A DNA stretch of 64,000 nucleotides, taken from NCBI GenBank assembly GCA_028688015.1, contig JAQTZB010000011.1, positions 29,429 to 93,428 of the forward strand, given 5' to 3'. This DNA comes from Elusimicrobiales bacterium. GTDB lineage: Bacteria > Elusimicrobiota > Elusimicrobia > Elusimicrobiales > UBA9959. The notes beneath the pieces are model-generated. The model made no database searches and was not told the DNA's origin. It worked only from the letters and a program-made list of their open reading frames with translations. The position numbers were made by a program, and so were the translations under genes. This document shows positions 28,939-40,397 of the stretch, piece by piece (position 1 is the stretch's first letter; each line of letters opens with the position of its first letter).

Positions 28939-29985
28939 TCAGCGCCCGCTCCAGCGGTATTCCAGCCTGGGGGCCGGGTTCACGGCGTCGGCCACGGCCT
29001 GCGAGCCGAAGAGCGAGAGCTTGGTGTCGAGCAGCGAGAAGAAGTTCTCCAGCGGGTCGCCGTCTGACAGGACCTGAGGGTTCTTGCCCAGCCCCGCGGC
29101 CGTACCGGCCGCGTCTATGGCGTCCTGCAGGTCGCCCATCTCGTCCACCAGGCCGTTCTCCTTGGCCTGCCGGCCGGTGTAAATGCGGCCGTCGGCCAGC
29201 ACCTTGACCTGCTCGGGGGTCATCTTGCGGCCCTGCGCCACCGCCGCCACGAACTGCTCGTAGGAGTCGTCTATCATGCCCTGCAGCAGCTTGCGCTCGT
29301 CGACGGTCAGTTCGCGCGTCATCGAGCCTATGTCCTTGTGCTTGCCGGACTTGATGGCCTCGCTCTTGTAGCCGATCTTCTTCATCAGGCCCTCGATGTT
29401 GGCCACGCTGAAGATCACGCCGATGGAGCCGGTGATGGTGCCGGGGTGCGCCACTATCTTGTCGCAGGCCGCCGCCACGTAGTAGCCGCCGCTGGCGGAA
29501 ACCTCTCCGAAGCGGGCGATGAAAGGCTTCTTGGTCTCGGCTTTGGCCTTCAGCACGGCGGAGTAGATCTCCTGCACAGCCCCGACTGAACCGCCGGGCG
29601 AGTTGATATCGAGCACGATGGCCTTGACCTCTTTCTTGGCGGCCAGCGTCTTGATGCGCTTGGCCGTCTGCTGGCTGCCGCGGTCCCAGGAGCGCGACGA
29701 GGCGCCCTGCGAGATGACGCCGTAGAGCGGGATGACGGCGACGGAATCTTTCTTCTTGCCGAGCCCGGCTATCTTGGACATGTCCATGTCCTTGGGCTGG
29801 GCCTTCCTGGCGGCGTCGGCCCTGCTCAGCACGGCGAAGGCCGCGAAGAGCGAGAGCGCGTAGAGCACGGCTATGGCCTTAAGCCAGGCCGCGGCGCCGC
29901 GCGGGCCTGGCTGCGCCGGCTGGGGCGCGGCCGGGGGCGGGAGCGGGGACTGAGGTGCGGGTGCGGGGTTATTCTGTTCTTCCAT
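28939..29985 (-). CDS. sppA: Signal peptide peptidase SppA (S49)
   Basis: Membrane-anchored serine protease that degrades cleaved signal peptides. A Pro/Ala-rich cytoplasmic N-terminus precedes one span (about 34-53). The S49 domain has DINSPGGSVGA, the catalytic Ser in EVSASGGYY (S165), and the catalytic-Lys region IKSGKHKDIGS (about 211-221). At 348 residues it is the half-length, single-domain type. It follows the GGDEF pair by 10 bp on the same strand. Confidence 0.93.
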   Translation of the reverse strand: MEEQNNPAPAPQSPLPPPAAPQPAQPGPRGAAAWLKAIAVLYALSLFAAFAVLSRADAARKAQPKDMDMSKIAGLGKKKDSVAVIPLYGVISQGASSRSWDRGSQQTAKRIKTLAAKKEVKAIVLDINSPGGSVGAVQEIYSAVLKAKAETKKPFIARFGEVSASGGYYVAAACDKIVAHPGTITGSIGVIFSVANIEGLMKKIGYKSEAIKSGKHKDIGSMTRELTVDERKLLQGMIDDSYEQFVAAVAQGRKMTPEQVKVLADGRIYTGRQAKENGLVDEMGDLQDAIDAAGTAAGLGKNPQVLSDGDPLENFFSLLDTKLSLFGSQAVADAVNPAPRLEYRWSGR

Positions 29986-29995
29986 TGTTCCTCCG

Positions 29996-31237
29996 TTACA
30001 GGTTGCCAGCGTCCATCACGCGGTTGCGGCCGCCTTCCTTGGCGGCGTAAAGCGCGGCGTCGGCCCGGGCTATTACTTCCTCCGGGGTCCGGCCGTCGCG
30101 CGGAAAATGGGCTATGCCGATGGAGACCGTCAGGCGCACCTGTTCGAGGCCCTGCGAGAAGGGCTCGGCCTCGATGCGGGCGCGGATGGCCTCGGCCTTG
30201 CGCAGCACGCCGGCGGATTCCGCCCGCGGCAGCACTATGCCGAACTCCTCGCCGCCGTAGCGGCCCACGAAGTCCGTTTCGTAAACTCCGGCCTTCAGCA
30301 GTTCGGCCACGCGGCGCAGCACGGCGTCGCCGAACTGGTGGCCATAGGTGTCGTTGAGGTGCTTGAAATGGTCGATGTCGGCTATCATGAAGCCCATCGT
30401 GGTGCGGAAGGCGGCGGCGCGGCGGATCTCCTCCTTCACTTTCTCGTCCAGCGCGCCGCGGCGCCACAGGCCGGTTAGCCCGTCGGTCAGCGACAGCCAC
30501 TCCACCTGCCTGAACAGCATCACGCGCTTCAGGGCGAAAGAAATTTCATTGGCGAAGCGCCCCGCGGACTCGGGGCCCTGCGTGCCGCCCCGCACGGCCA
30601 GCAGGCCCACGGCCTCGCCGCCGGCCAGCACCGGGGCCAGCGTCACGCCGGAAACGGTTACGGGCTCGGCGGGAGGCCCGCCGGCGGCGGCCAGCAGCCC
30701 TGGCAGGGCGGGCAGCGCGGCGCCGCGCGCTCCCTGCGCGAACAGCTCCAGGCCTCCGGCGGAGCCGCCGGCCATGTAGAGGGCGGCCTCCTCGGTCTCG
30801 AAATAGTCGGCCAGGTAGCGGCCCAGCTGCTTGGCCGCGGCGGGCGGCTCGACCGTCTCGGAGAGCAGCTTGACGGCGGAATAGACGGCCAGGGATTTTT
30901 TCTCGCCGGCGGCGTTCACCGTGGCTTCGGTCTTGATGACGGCCAGCTCCTTGGCCAGCCCGTCGGCGCGGGCCAGGGCCTTTTCCAGCCGGGCCCGGTC
31001 GGGCGGGGCGCCGGCGCGGCCGTTGAGCAGCGCCGAGTGGGCCAGCGCCGCGGCGGTCCACAGCGCCAGCGCAGCGTAAGGCGCCCCGGCGGCTATGTCG
31101 CCCGCCAGCATGAAAGAAGCGAAGAGAAAAAGCCCGGCGCCTGCGGCCACGCCGGCCCAGCGGTTGAGGCGGCCCAGGAAATAGGAGAGCAGCGGCGCGG
31201 CGGCGGCGGCGGCGACCCAGAGCGCGCGGGCGGTCAT
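29996..31237 (-). CDS. Diguanylate cyclase with GAF-like sensor (no I-site)
   Basis: Makes cyclic di-GMP. The 413 residues have four N-terminal hydrophobic segments (to about 75), a GAF-like middle, and a C-terminal GGDEF domain with active-site RYGGEEF. The residues five before it are YETD rather than the RxxD inhibitory site, so product inhibition is probably missing. The start overlaps the stop of the upstream GGDEF gene by 4 bp, so the two are made together. Confidence 0.9.
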   Translation of the reverse strand: MTARALWVAAAAAAPLLSYFLGRLNRWAGVAAGAGLFLFASFMLAGDIAAGAPYAALALWTAAALAHSALLNGRAGAPPDRARLEKALARADGLAKELAVIKTEATVNAAGEKKSLAVYSAVKLLSETVEPPAAAKQLGRYLADYFETEEAALYMAGGSAGGLELFAQGARGAALPALPGLLAAAGGPPAEPVTVSGVTLAPVLAGGEAVGLLAVRGGTQGPESAGRFANEISFALKRVMLFRQVEWLSLTDGLTGLWRRGALDEKVKEEIRRAAAFRTTMGFMIADIDHFKHLNDTYGHQFGDAVLRRVAELLKAGVYETDFVGRYGGEEFGIVLPRAESAGVLRKAEAIRARIEAEPFSQGLEQVRLTVSIGIAHFPRDGRTPEEVIARADAALYAAKEGGRNRVMDAGNL

Positions 31238-32580
31238 GCGGTCACCACCCTGTTGCGGCCGGCCTGCTTGGCGCGGTAGAGCCGCTCGTCGGCGGCGCGC
31301 ACCAGCTGGCCCGCGGCGGCGCTTTCGGCCGGGAACTCGGCCACGCCGAAACTGGCTGTCACCCGCGAGGGCTTGCCGCCGAAATTGAACGCCCGGGCCT
31401 CCAGCGCGCGGCGGATGCCTTCGGCCGCGGCGGCGGCCTGGGCCTTGTCGGCCCCGGTGATCACCAGCGCGAATTCCTCGCCGCCGTAGCGGGCGGCGAA
31501 GTCTATTTCCCGGATGCCGGCGGAAACCACCTCGGCCACGGCCTTCAGCACGGCGTCGCCGGCCTGGTGGCCGAAGGTGTCGTTGTAGGATTTAAAATGG
31601 TCTATGTCGCACATCACCACGCAGAAGGGCACCTTGGCGCGCGCCGAACGCAGCACTTCCTCCTCCAGCCGCGACTGAAAGGCGCGGTGGGTGTAGAGGC
31701 CGGTCAGCGCGTCCCGGATGGCCAGCTCGTTGACCTTCTCGAAGAGGTAGATGTTTTCCATGCTCACGCCGGCCAGCGTGCAGGCGAGCTCGGCCCCGCG
31801 CAGGTCCTCGGCGCGGAAGCGGTCCGGCTCGGGGGCGGCGGCGCGCACGAAGCCGACCAGGCGGCCGAAGAGATGCAGCGGCAGCGCCATGAAGGAGCGC
31901 TCCGCCTCTGCGAAGAAGCCCTTGGGAAAGCGGTTATCGGTCCCGGCGTTGCGCACCAGCAGCGGGATCTTGCGCTCCGCCACCCACTTGTCGGCGGCGT
32001 CGCGCGGCGCGCCGGAGCGCAGTTCCACGGCGGCGCCGGGGAAATAGTTGGAAAGCAGGGTCTCGAGGCGGGCCTTCACCTCGTCGGGGTTGGTGGCCAG
32101 GCCCATGTCGTGCATGGCGGCCGCCAGGGCGCCCTTGTCGCGGATGCGGGCCAGCGTGCTGTCGAGGTGCAGGCGGTAGCGGGCCAGTTCGTCCTCCAGG
32201 TTCTTTATCCGCTCCTCGGCGGCGGCCTCCTCGGCGGCCACCGCGGCGCGCGCCGCGCTGCGGGAAGTCTCGGAGCTGGAGAGGGCGAAAAAGAGCAGCC
32301 AGAGGCAGACCACCTCGGCCACCGCGCCTATCATCAGGTAAGCGGTTTCGCCCGGGTTCAGGATCCCGGGCAGCACCAGCCCGGCCACCGTGGCCAGGAA
32401 CAGGAAGATATACTTGATCTCTTTTTCACCGGACCAGGAGAACCAGATGAACAGCGCCCCGAGCGCCGGATAGACCCAGAGGAAATGCGCGGGCCACTGC
32501 CAGAGGGACCAGCCGACCGCCCCCAGGATGGCGGCGGGGCCGGCGATCTTGGCGGCGGCGTTGGGCCTGAACTTGTTCAC
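31234..32580 (-). CDS. Diguanylate cyclase with GAF-like sensor (I-site present)
   Basis: The 448-residue membrane protein has the same architecture as its neighbour: N-terminal hydrophobic segments, a short coiled coil (about 115-150), GAF-like sensor, GGDEF. The active site is RYGGEEF, and REID five residues upstream is an intact RxxD inhibitory site. The GTG start at 32580 reads MNKFRPNAAAK. With the next gene it forms a duplicated pair that differs in feedback control. Confidence 0.9.
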   Translation of the reverse strand: MNKFRPNAAAKIAGPAAILGAVGWSLWQWPAHFLWVYPALGALFIWFSWSGEKEIKYIFLFLATVAGLVLPGILNPGETAYLMIGAVAEVVCLWLLFFALSSSETSRSAARAAVAAEEAAAEERIKNLEDELARYRLHLDSTLARIRDKGALAAAMHDMGLATNPDEVKARLETLLSNYFPGAAVELRSGAPRDAADKWVAERKIPLLVRNAGTDNRFPKGFFAEAERSFMALPLHLFGRLVGFVRAAAPEPDRFRAEDLRGAELACTLAGVSMENIYLFEKVNELAIRDALTGLYTHRAFQSRLEEEVLRSARAKVPFCVVMCDIDHFKSYNDTFGHQAGDAVLKAVAEVVSAGIREIDFAARYGGEEFALVITGADKAQAAAAAEGIRRALEARAFNFGGKPSRVTASFGVAEFPAESAAAGQLVRAADERLYRAKQAGRNRVVTA

Positions 32581-32613
32581 GCCTATAACAATAATATAAA
32601 TATGGGGCGGGTT

Positions 32614-34311
32614 TCAACGGCGGCAGGCGGCCGGGAAGCCGCCCAGCCAGGCGCGGAAGGCGTCGGCCTCGCCGGTGGAGCGGGCGCCGGCGGCGGCTTT
32701 GTAGTAGAGGTCCAGCTCCGCGGCGGCGGCTTTCTGGGACAGCGCGCCGGCGCAGAGGTCCAGCTTTACGCTCTCCAGGTCGCCGGCGCGCACGATCTTC
32801 AGTTCCCGCGGCAGCGGAGCGCCGCGGCGCGCGAACAGCACCGAGAAAGCGTCCCAGTAGACCAGCGCCCATTTTTCCTCCGGCATGAAAAGCAGGTAGG
32901 ACGGGCGCAGGATGGTCGTGGCCGATCCGCCGGCGCGGCGCTCGAAGGGCAGGGCGGCGTAGTCGCGGCGGAACAGAACCAGCTCGAAGCCGCTCTGCGC
33001 GGCGAATTTTTCCCAGGTGTCCTGGCTTTCCATGGCCGCGCTGACCGGGACCAGGTACTTGTGGAACAGGTAGCGCCCGTCGGTAAACACCTTGTAGTCC
33101 GGGTTCAGGGCCCAGCCCAAATAGCCGCCCCAGGTCCAGGGGTTGTAGAGTTTTTTTCCGCCCAGCTGCGCGGCGTTGGCCTTCAGGTAGGCCGCGGCGC
33201 CGGCGGCTTCCTCGCCCAGGTTCACCTTCAGGGCGGCGTAGCGCGGCCAGACCAGCACGGCGAGGTAGAGGAAGGCCAGGCCGAGCAAAACCCGCCCCCG
33301 GCGCAGCAGGCGCTCGGGCTCCCAGAGCCGCGCCGCGGCGTCCAGCGACACCACCGCCGCCGCCATGCAGAAGAAAACGATGTGCCGGGTATGGCGCCCC
33401 GCCTCGAAGCCCAGCACGGCCAGGACGAAGAAGTGGGCCGGCGGCAGGCGCCGCTCGCGAAGAAAGCGCAGCAGCAGCAGGCCGAAGGCAGCCGCCAGGA
33501 AAGCCATGAAGGGCCAATGCCAGGGATTGGCGAGCGTTGGCGGGGCCCACTCGGCCAGGTAGCGTGCCAGGGCGCCGGCGTCGGCCGCGTGGGAGAGCAA
33601 AATGGAGTAGAGCTTGTAGCCCCAGGGGTTGAGCAAAGTTCCGGCCAGGCCGGCGGCCAGGAAGAGCGGCGACACTAAGCCGGGAGGCTCGGCAGCGGCC
33701 GGCCAGGTTTTGAGCTCCAGGAAATTACCGACGCAGTAAGCGGCCAGCAGCAGCAGGCCGTAGGGGAAGCCCGCGTGCAGGTTGGCCCAGAGCGCGAAGA
33801 AGGCCGCCAGGCCGGCCAGCCCCCCCGGCGAGGCGCGCCAGCCGCCCTTCAGGCGGGCCGTCTCCATCTTGAGCAGCAGCAGCGCGAAGAACAGCACGCT
33901 GAAATTCTCCGGCCGCAGATCGGCGTTGGCCATCAGCGCCAGGCCCCAGGCCGGCAGCGCGAAGAAGGCCGCGCGCTGCAGCCCGTTGAGCTTAAGTATG
34001 GAATAGAAGACCGGCAGCGTGGCGCCCAGCACCGCCATTTTCAGCAGGAAGAAGCCGGCTTTGCCGCCCAGCGCGTAGACGCCGTAGTAAATGACCTGCG
34101 CCAGCCACTCGAAGTCGGTCCACGGCGCGCCCCCCTCCGTCCAGGAGAGGAAGTCCGCCGCCGGCAGACGCAGATTGGTCACGATATACTTGCCGGCGGA
34201 GAGATGCCACCAGAGGTCGGGGTTCAGCACGGGCATGGCTAGCGCGCCCAGCGCAATAACGGCGCCGGCCCAGAGCCAGAGTTTGCCGCCGAGCGTTTCG
34301 TTTTCTTCCAT
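32614..34311 (-). CDS. Polytopic membrane protein, unknown
   Basis: About ten hydrophobic segments and a soluble C-terminal part of about 130 residues; 565 residues from the ATG at 34311. The first loop (NPDLWWHLSAGKYIVTN) and the SWTEGGAPWTDFEW motif are shared with GT-C-like envelope proteins, but I cannot name a function. The frame opens with TTG at 34320. A TATAAT box 8 nt before the ATG at 34311 favours the shorter start. Confidence 0.7.
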   Translation of the reverse strand: MEENETLGGKLWLWAGAVIALGALAMPVLNPDLWWHLSAGKYIVTNLRLPAADFLSWTEGGAPWTDFEWLAQVIYYGVYALGGKAGFFLLKMAVLGATLPVFYSILKLNGLQRAAFFALPAWGLALMANADLRPENFSVLFFALLLLKMETARLKGGWRASPGGLAGLAAFFALWANLHAGFPYGLLLLAAYCVGNFLELKTWPAAAEPPGLVSPLFLAAGLAGTLLNPWGYKLYSILLSHAADAGALARYLAEWAPPTLANPWHWPFMAFLAAAFGLLLLRFLRERRLPPAHFFVLAVLGFEAGRHTRHIVFFCMAAAVVSLDAAARLWEPERLLRRGRVLLGLAFLYLAVLVWPRYAALKVNLGEEAAGAAAYLKANAAQLGGKKLYNPWTWGGYLGWALNPDYKVFTDGRYLFHKYLVPVSAAMESQDTWEKFAAQSGFELVLFRRDYAALPFERRAGGSATTILRPSYLLFMPEEKWALVYWDAFSVLFARRGAPLPRELKIVRAGDLESVKLDLCAGALSQKAAAAELDLYYKAAAGARSTGEADAFRAWLGGFPAACRR

Positions 34312-34330
34312 GCCTACCAATTATACCCAA

Positions 34331-34363
34331 ATTAAAAGCCGGCCTTCCTTCGAAGGCCGGCTT
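34331..34363 (-). terminator. Terminator of ssrA
   Basis: A 12-bp perfect stem AAGCCGGCCTTC/GAAGGCCGGCTT (34336-34363) with a 4-nt loop. On the minus strand the T-rich TTTTAAT follows, just downstream of the tmRNA CCA end. Confidence 0.9.
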
Positions 34364-34366
34364 AAA

Positions 34367-34717
34367 TGGTGGAGGTGCCGGGATTTGCACCCGGGTCCGC
34401 CAACCGCTTGCAGGAACCGCTACAGGCTTAGCCCTGAGTTTGTCTCGGACGGCATAAGTTCAAGGCGACAATGCCGGCCCAGCTCCGTGTTGTCTTAAGC
34501 CGCCGCGGGACGAAGCGCGCCCCCGGCGACAGCAGCCTGAATTTAACGCAGTACAGTCCGCTCAGGCGGGCAGACTATAAGCGAGGCACACTTAGGCGTG
34601 CGCCCAGGCCAGCTCGTTGGAGTTGGCTTTTGTTTTTTTGACCCTGTTTTACATGGCCTGGTCAACCATGACCTGCTGATCCTGCAGAACAAGTTAACGT
34701 CGAACCTATTCACCCCC
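34367..34717 (-). ncRNA. ssrA: tmRNA, tag ANSNELAWAHA
   Basis: Rescues ribosomes stalled on broken mRNAs. The 351-nt minus-strand gene starts GGGGGTGAATAGGTTCGACG, the universal tmRNA 5' signature, and ends with the T arm GGACCCGGGTGCAAATCC followed by CACCTCC-A-CCA. The 7-bp acceptor pairs GGGGGTG with CACCTCC. The tag frame reads GCC AAC TCC AAC GAG CTG GCC TGG GCG CAC GCC TAA, giving ANSNELAWAHA. The stop sits in the loop of a GGCGCAC/GTGTGCC helix, as in other one-piece tmRNAs. The Ala-His-Ala end departs from the common LAA/VAA ending. Confidence 0.96.
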
Positions 34718-34726
34718 ATTTGTCGC

Positions 34727-34866
34727 ACCCCGCGCTGCGCGGGGCGGATTGCCGCCCGGCCTTCGTCGGCCGGGTGCTCTACAAGGGGAACCTAAGGTTC
34801 CCCGTTTCATCGTCGCTTCGCCGTCGCCTTACGGCTCCGGCTTCGCTGAACCCCTCCTAAGAGGAG
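34727..34866. repeat. Cluster of strong hairpins upstream of ssrA
   Basis: Tandem palindromes: CCCCGCGC-T-GCGCGGGG, CCCGGCC-6 nt-GGCCGGG, GGGGAACC-TAA-GGTTCCCC (34785-34803) and CTCCT-AAG-AGGAG. No open frame or recognised RNA is seen. With the cruciform that follows, it fills the 428-bp gap between ssrA and the CDF transporter gene. Confidence 0.6.
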
Positions 34867-34945
34867 AACTGCAACGATAACAAAAGGGTTCTCAAAGAAC
34901 AAGACTACACAGGTATTTTAGCATTTTTACCGCAGACAGCGCCTT

Positions 34946-35140
34946 GGGTGCGGCCGCGCACGCCGCGCGCGATTTTAGTGCGCAGGGCCAAGGTCCGGAG
35001 CGGACCGCCTATCATTAGGGCGGCGGCGGAGATTGTTTGAGCGAGGCACTGTGTGCCGAGCGAGTTCTCCGCCGGCGGAGGACCGCAGGCCCTCTTCCGC
35101 AGCGCACGCTTATGAGCGCGCGGCGTGCGCGGCCGTACCC
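34946..35140. repeat. Large cruciform element R1
   Basis: The outer stem of 25 bp (34946-34970 with 35116-35140) is perfect except for one G.T pair. Inside it, GTGCGC-AGGGCC pairs with GGCCCT...GCGCAC, and a 12-bp arm holds the apical motif GAGCGA-GGCAC-TGT-GTGCC-GAGCGA. It ends 5 bp before the CDF transporter stop. It is related to R2 (61033) and R3 (63714). Confidence 0.75.
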
Positions 35141-35145
35141 TTAAG

Positions 35146-36060
35146 TTAGCGGCGGTCGGGGTGGTAGTGGGTGTAGACTTTGCGGATGTGGTGGAACTTC
35201 TCGTAAAGGGTCTTCTCGGCCAGGGTGGCTATACGGTCGCCGCTGCTCACCGGCAGGTTGCCGTCCACGCAGAACTTGAGGTTGACGGTGAAGTGCGGCC
35301 CGAAGCGGTGCGCGTGCACCTCTTCCACGGTCTTGATCCCCTCCACCCCGGCCAGCGCCTCTCGGATCTCGGCGTCCAGCTCTTTGCCGGGCACCGTGTC
35401 CATCAGCTCCATCGCGGATTCCTTCAGAATGCCTATGCCGGTTTTAAGGATGAAGAGCGAAACCACGGCACCTGCCAGCGGGTCCACCCAGCCGTAGCCC
35501 AGCAGGGCCAGCGTGATGCCGACCGCGGCCGAGGCCGAAGCCATGATATCGTTGACGTGGTCCTTGGCCAGGGCCGTCACCACCGGGTTGCGCGTAGCGG
35601 CGCCTATGCCGCGCGTCTTGATGGCCAGGCCGATCTTGAGCGCTATGGTGAACAGGGCCGTCCACAGGGCGTAGATGGAAACGCCGGATTTTTCCGCCCC
35701 TTCCTTGTAGAGGTGGAAACCGCGGTCCACCGATTCCCAGAAGATGGCCACCCCGGTAGTGATGATGAAGGCGCCCACCACCAGGGCCGCTATGGTCTCC
35801 AGCTGGCTGTGGCCGTAAGGGTGTTCCTCGTCGGGCGGCAGGCGCGACAGCCGCACGAAGATCTTGACCGCCACATAGTAGACGAAATCCGAGGTGGAAT
35901 TGATGCCGTCGGCCAGCAGGGCGGCGCTGTGGCCGACAATGCCGACCAGGGTCTTGAGCAGCGCCAGGAAGACGTTGGAGTACAGGCCGAGGTCTACGGC
36001 GAAATCGCAGGCGTCGTTGCGGTCCCGCGCCTGGCGCTCCGTGTCTTTAGCCTGATCCAT
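35146..36060 (-). CDS. Cation diffusion facilitator family transporter
   Basis: Exports divalent metals (Zn, Fe, Mn, Co or Ni) in exchange for protons. The 304 residues have six spans; metal-site segments are LLADGINSTSDFVYY (span 2) and AKDHVNDIMAS (span 5). The C-terminal cytoplasmic domain (about 210-304) contains VEEVHAHRFGPHFTVNLK. The CDF family is clear, the metal is not. A TATAAT lies 6 nt before the ATG. Confidence 0.93.
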   Translation of the reverse strand: MDQAKDTERQARDRNDACDFAVDLGLYSNVFLALLKTLVGIVGHSAALLADGINSTSDFVYYVAVKIFVRLSRLPPDEEHPYGHSQLETIAALVVGAFIITTGVAIFWESVDRGFHLYKEGAEKSGVSIYALWTALFTIALKIGLAIKTRGIGAATRNPVVTALAKDHVNDIMASASAAVGITLALLGYGWVDPLAGAVVSLFILKTGIGILKESAMELMDTVPGKELDAEIREALAGVEGIKTVEEVHAHRFGPHFTVNLKFCVDGNLPVSSGDRIATLAEKTLYEKFHHIRKVYTHYHPDRR

Positions 36061-36067
36061 CGGGATA

Positions 36068-39217
<3,150 letters not shown>

Positions 39218-39247
39218 AATGATATAATTTTGTTGTCGGGCTCCTCT

Positions 39248-40321
39248 ATGCTGAAATGGGTGGAAATAGATCTGAAGGTGCTGGCCGGGAACGCCTGCGC
39301 CATAAAAAAGGCGCTGCAGCCGGGGGTTAAGTTCATGGCCGTGGTGAAGGCCGACGGCTATGGCCACGGCGCGGAAAAGGTCGCGCGCGCGGCGCTGGCC
39401 AACGGCGCGGACTGCCTGGGCGTACTGACCGCCGATGAAGGCGCGGCCCTGCGCGCAGTACTGCCCAAGGCCCGCATCCACCTGCTGGCCCCCTCCCTGC
39501 CGGAAGAAGCGCCCCTGATAGTGAAAGCCGGCCTGACCCCCACCGCGGATTCTCTCCCCTTCATTAAAGCGCTGGACCGCGCGGCCGGGCGGCCAGCGAC
39601 CTACCACCTCGACATAGACCAGGGCCTTGGCCGCTGGGGCGTAAGCCCCGCTGAAGCCGAGGCGCTGCTGCGGCCGGCGCTTAAATGCAAAAAGGCCAGG
39701 CCCGGCTGGCTGTCGGCGCACCTGGCCTACCGGCCCGGCCAGAACATGATAGAGGCGGAAGAAAAACTGCAGGCATTCTCCGCGCTGGCCGGGCGCCTGC
39801 GGGCGCTGGCGCCTGAGCTCAAAGCCCACGCGGCCAGCAGCTCCATATTGAGCGATTTTCCGCGCTGGCAGCTGGACATGGTCCGCATCGGCAATTTGCT
39901 CTACGGCATTTACCCGACCGACGTCTACAAAAAGAAAAAACAGGGCCCGCCGCTGCCCGGCCTGGGCCGGCCGTGGCAATTCTTCGCAAGGATAATTTCC
40001 GTCAGGGACGTTAAGAAGGGAGCGTCGCTGGGCTACGCCAGCGAGTTTACCGCCCCCCGGGACATGAGGCTGGCCACCATTCCCGCCGGCTACTCCGACG
40101 GGCTTACTATGGAGCCTACGGAAAACAAGATCAAGATAACCTCCGGCTTCAGGTATTGGGGCGTCATCAGCGGCAAGAAGGCCTTCTTTGCCGGCAAGAC
40201 CGGCATAGCCCACACTTTGCTCGACGTGACCCACATCCCGGAAGCCAAGCCCGGCACACCCGTGGCCCTGCACGTCCGCCGCACCGCCGCCAATACCAAG
40301 ATCCCCCGCGTCTACAAGTAA
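39248..40321 (+). CDS. alr: Alanine racemase
   Basis: PLP enzyme making D-alanine for peptidoglycan. The 357 residues start MLKWVEIDLKVLAGN, with the PLP-lysine motif AVVKADGYGHGA at about 28-39 and the second-domain sequence TIPAGYSDGL. The substrate/PLP phosphate loop VRIGNLLYGIYP is also present. The frame is open upstream to 39077, but the family N-terminus fixes the ATG at 39248; no clear ribosome-binding site precedes it. ddl, which uses the product, is 10 kb away. Confidence 0.94.
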   Translation: MLKWVEIDLKVLAGNACAIKKALQPGVKFMAVVKADGYGHGAEKVARAALANGADCLGVLTADEGAALRAVLPKARIHLLAPSLPEEAPLIVKAGLTPTADSLPFIKALDRAAGRPATYHLDIDQGLGRWGVSPAEAEALLRPALKCKKARPGWLSAHLAYRPGQNMIEAEEKLQAFSALAGRLRALAPELKAHAASSSILSDFPRWQLDMVRIGNLLYGIYPTDVYKKKKQGPPLPGLGRPWQFFARIISVRDVKKGASLGYASEFTAPRDMRLATIPAGYSDGLTMEPTENKIKITSGFRYWGVISGKKAFFAGKTGIAHTLLDVTHIPEAKPGTPVALHVRRTAANTKIPRVYK

Positions 40322-40355
40322 CCCCCCCGTTGCCGCCGCGCCTCCGCATAAATGA

Positions 40356-40380
40356 AAAACGCCGGCGGGGCCGGCGTTTT
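40356..40380. terminator. Bidirectional terminator between alr and the PBP1A gene
   Basis: An 11-bp stem AAAACGCCGGC/GCCGGCGTTTT with a GGG loop, between two convergent genes. Confidence 0.9.
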
Positions 40381-40397
40381 CAGGCGACAGGACGCGT

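Noticed and set aside
31567..33678. 703-residue plus-strand frame crossing two genes
   Set aside because: It spans the ends of two well-supported minus-strand genes and has low-complexity Gly/Gln/Ala content.
34946..35140. R1 considered as a rho-independent terminator or an integron attC site
   Set aside because: No T run follows, the stem is far longer than a terminator, and there is no attC core site or integrase; related copies lie in non-terminating positions.
39218..40273. N-terminal extension of mfd through the alr region
   Set aside because: It would lie wholly antisense to alr, and the extension has no Mfd-like sequence; the normal start is at 39217.
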